Source: Symbiodinium natans (taxonomy: Eukaryota; Sar; Dinophyceae; Suessiales; Symbiodiniaceae). Taken from it: a stretch of 31,269 nt of DNA. The notes below the pieces were generated by a model. It had not been told where the DNA came from. It saw only the letters and a program-made list of their open reading frames with translations, and did no database searches. Shown here one piece after another: positions 11,701-19,359 of the stretch. The stretch is taken from contig CAJNDS010000753.1 of the NCBI GenBank assembly GCA_905221605.1, positions 45,001 to 76,269 on the forward strand, given 5' to 3'. How positions within the stretch are numbered: position 1 is the first letter of the stretch; the number at the start of each line of letters is the position of its first letter. Position numbers and translations under genes: made by a program.

Positions 11701-14036
11701 TCCTCCCGCCCCCCACCTCCCGCCCCCTCCTCCCGCCCCCTCCTCCCGCCCCCTCCTCCCGCCCCCCCCTCCCCCCCCCTCCCCCCGCCCTCCCGCCCCC
11801 TCCCCCTCCCGCCCCCCCTCCTCCCGCCCCCTCCTTCCCGCCCCTCCTCCCGCCCCCTCCTCCCCGCCCCCCTCCTCCCGCCCCTCCTCCCGCCCCCCTC
11901 CCCCGCCCCCTCCTCCCGCCCCCCCTCCCGCCCATCCTCCCGCCCCCTCCTCCCGCCCCCTCCTCCCGCCCCCTCCTCCCGCCCCCTCCTCCCCGCCCCC
12001 TCCCGCCCCCGCCTCCCGCCCCCTCCTCCCGCCCCCGCCTCCCCCCCCTCCCCCTCCCCCCCCCCCCCGCCCCCCCCCCCCGCCCCCGGCCCGCCCCCTC
12101 CCCCAGCCCCCTCCCCCAGCCCCCCTCCCCCTCCCCCCGCCCCCTCCGCCCTCCCCCCCGCCCCCTCCCCCCGCCCCCTCCCCGCCCCCTCCCCCCGCCC
12201 CCCTCCCCCCGCCCCCCCCTCCCCCGCCCCCCCCCCCCCCTCCCCCCGCCCCCTACCCCCCGCCCCCTCCCCCCGCCCCCCCCTCCCCCCCCCCCTCGCC
12301 CCCCACCGCCCCCTCCCCCGCCCCCTCCCGCCCCCCGCCCCCTCCCGCCGCCCCTCCCGCCGCCCCCTCCTCCGCCCCCTCCCGCCGCCCCCCCCTCCGC
12401 CCCAGTCCCGCCGCCCCCTCCCTGGCCTCCCCCCCCCACCCCCCCTCCTCCGCCCCCTCCCCCCCCGCCCCCCCCTCCCCCCCCTCCCCCCCCCTCCCCC
12501 CCCTCCCCCCCCTCCCCCCCCCCCCCCCCCTCCCCCCCTCCCCCCCCCTCCCCCCTCTCCCTCCCCCCCCCCCCCCCCCCCCCGCCCCCCTCCCCGCCCC
12601 TCCCCCCCCCTCCCCCCCCCGGGGTCCCCCTCTCCCCCCCCCCCTCCCCCCCCCTCCCCCCCCCCCCTCCCCCCTCTACCCCCCCTCTCCTCCCCCCCCT
12701 CTCCTCCCCCCCATCCCCTCCCCCCTCTCCTCCCCCCTCCCCTCCCCCCCTCCCCCCCCTCCCCCCTCTTCCCCCCCCTCTCCCCCCCTTCTCCTCCCCC
12801 CCTCTCCCCCCCCCTCTCCTCCCCCCCCTCCTCCCCCCCTCCCCTCCCCCCCCCCCCCCCCCCCCCTCCCCCCCCTCCCCCCTCTCCCCCCTCCCCCCCT
12901 CTCCCCCCTCCTCCCCCCTCTCCCCCCCCTCTTCCCCCCCTCCTCCCCCTCTCCACCCCCCTCTCAGAGACCTCTCCCCCCTCTCCCCCCTCTATCTCTC
13001 CCCCCTCTCCCCCCCTCTCCCTCCTCTCCCCCTCTCCCCCCCCCCCTCCCCCCCTCTGCCCCCCTCATCCCCCCTCTCCCCCTCTCCCCCTCTCCCCCCC
13101 CTCCCCCCCTCTCCCCCTCTCCCTCCTCTCCCCCTCTCCCCCCCTCCCCCCCTCCCCCCCCTCCCCCCCTCCCCCCCTCCCCCCTCCCCCCTCCCGCCTC
13201 CCCCCCCCCCCGCTCCCCCTGCGTGATTCACTATGTCTTTACCTTGCCCGTGCTGCTGCAAGCAAGCTGCATGACATCCAGCCCAAGCTCTTGTTGGCGA
13301 ACAACTCCGAGAGAGTTGCCTCAGATGTTTCATGCGCCTTATTGCACCGGGCGGAGCGCTTGCGCCCACAACTCTGGCGGGTCTGGCAGCCGTAGAGGTT
13401 CCGAAACCCTTTCGCGCCCTTGCACTCCTTTCCTCCGAAGCCGGGAACCCTCAAGCAACCAAAAGCCCACCGGCCACCAGACTTCCACAGACTTCCGACA
13501 CAGTATCTATGTTTGAGAAGATTGGGTTGCGAGAATGAAGCAGAGCATCCACGACGGTGTGCGCATTGTCGGGGGTTGCATCCATGTACCTCTCCGACTC
13601 GATGTCCTGCACGGAGCCGGGACAGTGACTTTTTTCCATCATGCCGGCCCCGCTTCTTCTTATGTAGCAGGCTTTCCGGGTGGGGGGGGGGGGGTTGGGG
13701 GGTAATCGCGACACTGGAAAGCTCAAGAACGAGGCCATGTGGCACACGACCGGTCACGGAAACACGGCAGCAGATCGACCAGAGCCAGCTTCTGCAGAAG
13801 ATAAGCAACAAAGATCGCAGTGCAGTGTACGCGGACGGCAATCTCAACTGGCAGGCAGCATGTCCTGGAGCAACTCGGCCACTCACCATTTGCAAGAGTG
13901 TGCACCCGGGATCTGTTGTGCTGTCTTCTGTTGTAGGCACACAAGTGCTAGACAGAACGTGGCAGAGTTTGAACACCTTCCTGCCGCCAAAGATTTCCAC
14001 AAAGATCTCCCCAGAATGGGCACAGTGACTTGAAAC
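5798..14036 (-). CDS. Gene 1 copy A: multi-exon glycosyltransferase-like protein (span includes introns)
   Basis: Coding segments, 5' to 3' on the minus strand: 14036-13887 (start uncertain), 13606-13486, 13319-13243, 9750-9648, 9519-9398, 9059-8899, 8560-8455, 7350-7249, 7139-6780, 6618-6124 and 5995-5798 (TAG stop). Every internal exon has the same length as in copies B and C. Only the last differs, being 9 nt shorter and in frame, so this copy looks intact. Two introns are greatly enlarged: 9751-13242 holds the 3.3 kb C-rich tract, and 7351-8454 holds a 995-bp insertion (the copy B intron is 115 bp). Copy A differs from copies B and C by scattered substitutions, many at third codon positions. 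The product resembles a GT-A-like glycosyltransferase only by short motifs. The initiator codon was not identified. Splice sites are read by eye, and several junctions can slide by 1-6 nt because of boundary repeats. Confidence 0.7.
7442..7479. repeat. 38-bp direct repeat, left copy
   Basis: Begins GTTATCGCTTTTGGGCGG and ends CGTTCTCCGAT. It is identical to 8274-8311, and the two copies bracket the 61-bp repeat array. Confidence 0.9.
7512..8250. repeat. 61-bp tandem array, about 12 units plus a partial
   Basis: Units start with GTAGTACAAGCTTAGTAC at 7512, 7573, 7634, 7694 (variant), 7756, 7816, 7877, 7938, 7998, 8059, 8120 and 8221, with a truncated unit near 8170. Each unit carries AGTAC-AAGCTTA-GTACT, a 5-bp stem around a 7-nt loop, then a (C/G)GATGTTTCCGTG block and GCCGGCTGG. 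The units are diverged from each other, so the array is not brand new. It is found only in copy A. Confidence 0.92.
8274..8311. repeat. 38-bp direct repeat, right copy
   Basis: Identical to 7442-7479. The next bases differ (AAAAACG here, GTTTCC at the left copy), so the repeat ends sharply. Confidence 0.9.
9894..13220. repeat. 3.3-kb C-rich tract within a gene 1 copy A intron
   Basis: Almost no A. The plus strand is C with interspersed T and G. It is layered: CCCGCCCCTC-type to about 11270, CCCGCCCG to about 11420, CCCGCGCCTCT to about 11560, CCCCCTCCTCCCGCC-type to about 12450, then C-runs with T and almost no G. It lies between the exons at 13243-13319 and 9648-9750, where copy B has a 275-bp intron holding only about 90 bp of such sequence. 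ORFs of up to 1020 codons across it in several frames are artefacts of stop-poor composition. Confidence 0.9.
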
Positions 14037-14055
14037 CTGCTGTGAAACAGCAGCT

Positions 14056-14187
14056 GTTCATGTGGAATAGGCATGCTTCGTTGGGAACGTTCACACCCAA
14101 AGCATTCCCGGAAGTTGGACATGTTCATGTGGAATAGGCATGCTTCGTTGGGAACGTGCACACCCAAAGCATTCCCGGAAGTTGGAA
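14056..14187. repeat. 67-bp tandem duplication, first X copy
   Basis: Two adjacent units starting GTTCATGTGGAATAGGC at 14056 and 14123, differing by one base (GTTCACACC against GTGCACACC). The length is not a multiple of three, so the duplication would break any frame through it. Confidence 0.9.
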
Positions 14188-14813
14188 AAGCTTCTCTGAA
14201 TCAGCGCCGCAAGCGCTGAGAGCAAAAAGGAGTGTCAACGACGACGTCGAATAACTGCAGCTCAGTGTGGTTTTTCGTGCATTTCCGAAGTAGTTGTGGG
14301 GGGTTCGCAAACAGCATTCCGTACTGTAAAAACCAATTCAAAACCACTTTCTGCATGGGGAGCCATCGAAAAACACCCATGTTTAGACGCCCTACCAAAA
14401 ATACTATGAATTCCATTCCCACACAGAAAGCATGTCTTCAACATGGTCCTTTGTACTTGTATGTCTTGCGTACCACGGCGGAATACGAGCCGTGGACCTA
14501 GTTGGCCTTCGCCGTTTTCTGTTCTGCTGCACCGTGTGCTTTGTCATGCTGAAGGTGTTTCGTGATTCTTTTGTGCTGGGCCCGTTTCTCCTGTTACGCT
14601 AGAGAAATCTGATGACCTTAGGGCCAAAGGGGCTTTAGTCCCAACAAAACTTAGAGAGGTGATTGCAAAGCGCTGCGCCACCCCCCCAGCCCCCACCCAC
14701 CCACCCCCCAACCCCCTTCAAAATCCGCCGACCCCTGCCAGGTCGGCGCTGTTTTCCAAAAGAAAATCCACTATGAGCATATCGGGACGCTTCTTTGGCC
14801 CTGGGAAGGTGCT

Positions 14814-15440
14814 CATCATGAGCATCAGCTGGGGGTCCTTGGCAGGCCTCGTCGAGCATCATGAGCATCAGCTGCTCCACCACCCCTTCCCTCCCCGGCT
14901 TCCCCTGCCCCGCTCTGCCACACCCCCTTCCCTCCTGTCCTCTGGGACTCTGTTGCGTTCACATCTGCAAACAATCTTGCCAAACGGCCGCTGATTCGCT
15001 AGGCGTTTTCGGCCGCTCGCCTAGCAGAGGCCGTGACAGGATCACCCGGGCCGGTCATATCCCAAAGGATGGGGATGATCCCCAAGCGATAGTTGGGGTG
15101 AGCACTGACGCCGACCCAAAGAACCCACAGAGTATGCCCGCCCCCCGCGCATCATGAGCATCAGCTGCCCTTCATCCGCCCTTCTAGGGTGGCCTCGCGC
15201 ATCAGGGGCGCAAAACAGCCAGCATCACCAGCATGTCTCCGCTCCCTTGACGGATTTAGGCCGTTTTGTGGCTCCAAAACGAACGTGAAACTTCCGTAAC
15301 TGCAGTTTGTTTTTCGCAAGTTTTCCGCACATAAAAGTTCCCTTATGCCAATGATGATGAGCGTCTCGCATCATGAGCATCAGCCCTTGGCGGCCCCCAC
15401 CGCGCATCATTGGCATCAGTGGGGGCAAGCATGAGCATCA
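14814..15440. repeat. Interspersed CATCATGAGCATCAGC motif cluster, first X copy
   Basis: Exact or near copies at 14814-14830, 14857-14873, 15150-15166 and 15369-15384, with decayed copies near 15405 and 15430. They are often followed by TGGGGGT-CTTGGCAGG. The spacing is irregular, so this is a dispersed motif and not a tandem array. Confidence 0.75.
14998..15025. other. Perfect 8-bp inverted repeat, first X copy
   Basis: GCTAGGCG, a 12-nt spacer, then CGCCTAGC. It is conserved at 24074-24101. No T-run or gene end is adjacent, so no terminator role is claimed. Confidence 0.6.
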
Positions 15441-15742
15441 ACTGGGGTTCTCCCCCCTCTCCACCCCCCCTCCCCCGCTTCCCTCCCTCCGGTGCGCTCT
15501 TGTGCATGGCTCAAGACAAGCCTACCCTAAACCGCACCCACTCAACCTTGAACCCTAGGTAGGTTGTCTACGAGCCCGCCTGAGAAAGCGCCCTCATGCG
15601 CCCTGCCCCTCTGCCCCCCTCGTCCCGACCCTAAAGTTGCTTTAATATCAGGAGGATGTTCGAGGGCTTCTACAGCACGCCGTTGTTGTAGTAACCAAAG
15701 ATCGGTGCCAACTCAAGCGGCCTGCCAGCGCCTCAAGCACAG

Positions 15743-16000
15743 TTAGCTCTTCGAGCCACAAGAAAAAAACAGCACGTCTTGGACTTCCTTCTGGCAGATC
15801 TGGCAACACGCACCAGGCCCCGCCAACGCCAAATCGCAGCCGGCGCACCCCTGCGCCTCATATGATCCCTCCCCCCGTGCTGACGCAAAGTCCTTGCTGT
15901 ACACGAGGACCAAGTCGATTGGCTGCGAGATCTTGGCAGGGTCGCACGGCCGGGTCTTCTCCCACGTCCTTCTTTGGCGGGTCTTGGCTTGGCATGCAGG
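15743..16000 (-). CDS. Gene 2 (first X copy): Cys-rich PAN/Apple-like exon
   Basis: The open minus-strand segment includes DPAKISQPIDLVLVYSK, then EGSYEAQGCAGCDLALAG, PGACCQICQKEVQ and FFSCGSKS before a stop. The spacing of cysteines around CC..C followed by an aromatic and another Cys recalls PAN/Apple-like modules, which are common in dinoflagellate proteins. That is a pattern match by eye only. The other X copy (24927-25184) differs by a Lys/Arg change, a Gln/Leu change and a synonymous Pro codon. The 5' border (after TGCAAG) is a guess, and exons further upstream were not identified. The true 3' end may be this stop or a splice into a small downstream exon near 15670-15710. Confidence 0.45.
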   Translation of the reverse strand, partial: PACQAKTRQRRTWEKTRPCDPAKISQPIDLVLVYSKDFASARGEGSYEAQGCAGCDLALAGPGACCQICQKEVQDVLFFSCGSKS

Positions 16001-16559
16001 CTTGCAGGTTGCGGGCGGGTGCAAAATTCTCAAGTTTAGAAAGTTCGGAGAAAGGCGTCCCTGTTCGGTCTCCATTCAGAAAGGAACCCCTGTCATGTCT
16101 CTGGAGGCGTGTGTCATGACCAGTGACTTCGGGAAACAGTTCGTGCTTCAACTGGGCCAGAGGCCGCGCTGGCTCGAGAATGAAAGGGTGCAAGAGATTA
16201 ATCAGAGCATGGCGTCGTGGTGGACAGCAGCAAGGCGTTCACTTCATCGGCTGTCGAGAACACCCGGACGACGGCCAGCTTTGCCTATGCAAGCATGGGT
16301 TTGGCCGGGTTCAAGGGGCTTGGATAGTGATAGAACGGTATGTATGCACATATGTACGTAGGCATATGTATATATAAATGTATGTATATTCTTCATATTG
16401 AGGATAAGTCGGTATGGAAGGGCTTTGCACGGGGGCTTGTAACGGGTTTCAGTTGCTCTGTTGCTTGTGGCTGTGGCCGTGGTTGTTCGTTGCTGTGGTT
16501 GATGTTTGTCCTTGTCGTCGTCGCTGGCGCTGGCGTTGTCGTGGTGATCCTGGTCGTGA

Positions 16560-16597
<38 letters not shown>

Positions 16598-16598
<1 letters not shown>

Positions 16599-16825
16599 AC
16601 GTCGTCGTCAACGTCGTCGTCAACGCCGTCGTCAACGTCGTCGTCAACGTCGTCGTCAACGTCGTCGTCAACGTCGTCGTCAACGTCGTCGTCAACGTCG
16701 TCGTCAACGTCGTCGTCAACGTCGTCGTCAACGTCGTCGTCAACGTCGTCGTCAACGTCGTCGTCAACGTCGTCGTCAACGTCGTCGTCAACGTCGTCGT
16801 CAACGTCGTCGTCAACGTCGTCGTC
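16598..16825. repeat. 12-bp minisatellite (AACGTCGTCGTC), 19 units, copy B
   Basis: Same position and flanks as the array at 2714-2833 but with 19 units, one carrying GCC in place of GTC. It is the longest of the three alleles. Confidence 0.9.
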
Positions 16826-17871
16826 GCCGCCACCGCCGCCGCCGCCGTCGTCGTCGTCGCAGCTGCGGGCGGTGGCGGCGGCAGCGGTGGTGGTGGTGGT
16901 GGGTAATGCTGCTGCTGCCCCCCCCCCCCCTCCCCCCCAGCTTCGAATGCTGTTCCGTGTTGCTCTTTACCTTCTTGCTGTCTCTTGTGCAAACGCTGTG
17001 GCCGTAAGCCACGGCGCCTGGGCCACGTAGAAAGCCCAGCCAACAAGGAAGAGTCGCCTTGCAAAAGGGCGCGGGGAGTTTACGAGTTCGAGTTTATAGG
17101 AGTTGGATACTTGAGGGGCAAAAGCCGAGGTCAACGACAGCTTGCCTGGATTCTAGGACACATGCCGGCTTTAAGCATCTTGTCCAGGAGAAGTATAGGA
17201 GTTGGACATGCGGCTTCTTGCATTACAACCGGGGTCTGGGAATGAGCCTTCCGATATTCAACATCATCAAAGAAACTCGTTGGTGCTTGCTTTGGGTCTG
17301 CCTGTGCGCAATCGAATTTAGACTGTGAGCTTACGCTGCAGCACTCACGATCGCCATGCCCAATGCCAGAGCCCTATAGACTGTGGCAGTCTTCTGCGAT
17401 GCACGCCCAGGCGCCAGTGCAGCCCCATCGCCGGAGTGGTAAAGATGTGACAGCTTACAAAGCAGGAAGCCAAAACTCTGCAGGTTTGCGAAGCTTCAGA
17501 TCGAGCTGGGCTTCGTTAGAAAGAGCGCAGAGGTTGCTCCGAAGCACGGGCCGACAACCCTGCAGCATGAAGCCGTATCACTGCATTCTTGCTCGGCCCC
17601 CCCCCTCCCCCGCCCCCGCCCCCCATGCTGCTCCCGAAGGACGAGCAGGGCTTCATGCCAAAGCGGGAGTGCCGTTTCTGATGCTGGCAGGCGGCAACTG
17701 CAAACACACTTTAACAGCTTTTCTCTCTCAGCCACTTGGATGCAATGTCGTAGGTGTGCAATTAAACAAGTATTCAAGATTAAACAGCCACGCGCGGGCC
17801 CTTCTTGAGCGGAGCCGACACTGAGGTCCGCTGAGAAAGGAGAGCCACCCGGAGATTCCGGCCCATGCAGG

Positions 17872-18309
17872 ATGCTTGCTGTCGTCAAAGTTCCCGTGAG
17901 ACCACTCAACTTGCCAGATCTCGAGGCGGCCCTGTGCCCTGTGCCAGGAGCCATTCGGACTGTGCAAACCGCAGACCCTTTTGCCGACGGTCGGACCGAC
18001 AAGGGAAGGCGGCAGGAGAATATGACGAACATGGGTGATGTCGACCCTGCGTCCGCTATTCTCAGCAGGTCAGGCCTCTCTCGTGCGCATCCATTCTGCC
18101 GACGGCGCAGAACAACGGAGTGTTTCAAAACGTATTGTGTGCCTCTGGCAGAAAGATGGTCACCAATGAATGGCTTTGCACAGAGTACCAGGTTCGGCAC
18201 GACACTTCCGGTAATCAGAACGGACTTTAAAACCAGTTGCATGGCCATGGCCCAGTGCAGTGGCCCCTGGCGGGTGCGTAACTTGTCGCTATCGAATAAG
18301 GCGGGTTAA
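17872..18309 (+). CDS. Weak plus-strand ORF candidate
   Basis: Reads VPVRPLNLPDLEAALCPVPG and then TNMGDVDPASAILSRSG. The copy A counterpart (4076-4372) keeps the same frame through a 21-bp length difference, which is suggestive, but nearly all base changes are non-synonymous and the ORF ends differ. It opposes all convincing genes in orientation, and I favour non-coding. Copy C equivalent: 26890-27327. Confidence 0.15.
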   Translation: MLAVVKVPVRPLNLPDLEAALCPVPGAIRTVQTADPFADGRTDKGRRQENMTNMGDVDPASAILSRSGLSRAHPFCRRRRTTECFKTYCVPLAERWSPMNGFAQSTRFGTTLPVIRTDFKTSCMAMAQCSGPWRVRNLSLSNKAG

Positions 18310-19152
18310 AGGCTCAACCTCACACAACATCACATAACCACATCAACGACTAGGATTTGCAAACAACACAGACTGCTGCGATTTGCTGGTTTGTTCGCAG
18401 CGTTCCTCGTTGGTGCAATGTGGTACGGCGGTGCAGGGGCCCCGCAAAAGAGGGGGGGGGGGTGAGAATAGGCTTTGTTTTGGATGATCAGGCTAGAATG
18501 TGTGGAATGCTGCCTGAGAAGGGCGTTTTGGTCAAGCATCTCGGGATGCTTCAGGCTTATTTGCGCGGAAGCTGACCGCTTGCGCGCGCACCCGGATCGC
18601 ACGGCGTCGGAGCATGGCACGGCCAGGGAGGAAGGCGCCATTTCACTCTCGCTTGTCAGTAGCTCATGATGGTACGGTTTCTAGAGGCGAAAAGGGGGTA
18701 ACAGGGTGAATGGTATCTTCCGGGCAGTCACTTCTTCGTTCGGTTTCTGGCCCGTGTTCCTTTCGTACACCATGCATCAATCTCACGACACCTGACACTG
18801 AGATTCTCCTCTCATTTAGCAGATCAATGTCAAGTCTGTTGTTTGCTACTTTCCAGGCTGATGATTTTCGAAACTTGGGCGTTTTTCCTCGGTCACTTCG
18901 TTCAACCACTTGTGGGGCGGTGCTTCCTCGCTTCCATTACTGGGCCGTTAATTATAAGTGAGTGCGTGAACACAGCTAGAACCCAGAAATCCGGCTCTTT
19001 ACGGAGTATTTATTCGGGGCTGTTATTCGTGTAATATCAGGCATCCAGGACGGGGATCGATTGCGATCATAGGGGCCCACTGCTTGAGCGAAAGCATGGC
19101 GCACAGAACTGAGAGCCGGCTACCTCCGACTTGGTCGGATTCTCTCAGTCCT

Positions 19153-19359
19153 CTAAAGTTCCTGCTTGCTGCTGTTGGAGAGCTGCATGAAGTGAACGGG
19201 GTCTTCGTGCACATTCTCGGCGTCGGGCTGGAGCTGTTGCGCCAGGCTGTTGGATCGGTACCCTTTGCGCCACGGTTTGCGAATGAACGGCTTCCAAGGC
19301 TTCTTCGTGCACACGCCCGACTGGAACTTCGGAACCCACATGCCTTCAGAGCGGTCTCT
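19153..19359 (-). CDS. Gene 1 copy B terminal exon with stop
   Basis: 207 nt ending in TAG. It encodes GMWVPKFQSGVCTKKPWKPF, a basic stretch, and a C-terminus ending SNSSKQEL. Copy A (5798-5995) lacks three codons in the middle (KPWRRSN in place of KPWRKGYRSN) but keeps frame and stop, as expected for coding sequence. The copy C equivalent is 28171-28377. The 5' border lies within a CGACAGAGAGAC repeat and can shift by 4 nt. Confidence 0.75.
   Translation of the reverse strand, partial: RDRSEGMWVPKFQSGVCTKKPWKPFIRKPWRKGYRSNSLAQQLQPDAENVHEDPVHFMQLSNSSKQEL

Larger units (their letters stand above)
14038..15669. other. X region, first copy: no secure gene
   Basis: Contains a 67-bp tandem duplication, an open minus-strand stretch at 14201-14422 (FIVFLVGRLNMGVF..., possible exon but untested), an 8-bp stem hairpin at 14998-15025, and repeated CATCATGAGCATCAGC motifs at 14814-15440. 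The second copy is 23115-24853. One base is deleted in the second copy within the 14201-14422 open frame (near 14412), which argues weakly against coding there. Confidence 0.5.
16050..19152. other. Region between gene 1 copy B stop and gene 2 exon: no secure gene
   Basis: Holds the 19-unit minisatellite, a C homopolymer ending CAG (16918-16939), a second C/G-run (17597-17625) and the dispersed 130-bp element (17776-17910). A 250-codon minus-strand ORF (17496-18248) and a 145-codon plus-strand ORF (17872-18309) overlap, and the minus-strand ORF is not open in copy A. Upstream exons of gene 2 may hide here. Confidence 0.5.

Noticed and set aside
10454-13516. Very long ORFs (up to 1020 codons, Pro-rich on plus, Gly/Arg-rich on minus) across the C-rich tract
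   Set aside because: All six frames are long here because the DNA has almost no A and therefore few stop codons. The composition is simple-sequence, and copy B has only about 90 bp at this position.
16918-16939. Plus-strand polypyrimidine tract followed by CAG as a 3' splice site
   Set aside because: No plus-strand gene is supported nearby. The tract is one of many C homopolymers in the window.
16340-17064. Long ORFs through the GTC/AAC repeats (Val/Asn, Thr/Leu, Arg/Gln or Asp/Val repeats)
   Set aside because: Triplet-based repeats without stops stay open in several frames at once. Repeat number differs between copies, and the flanks show no consistent coding frame.
17496-18248. 250-codon minus-strand ORF (also 26514-27266)
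   Set aside because: Copies B and C are too alike to test it. In copy A the frame is broken by several indels, and the translation has no recognisable features. An exon may lie within it, but the ORF as a whole is not supported.
18664-18909. 81-codon minus-strand ORF downstream of gene 1 (also 27682-27927)
   Set aside because: The copy A counterpart (about 5370-5590) has frame-changing indels, including a longer A-run, so it is more likely 3' flanking sequence.
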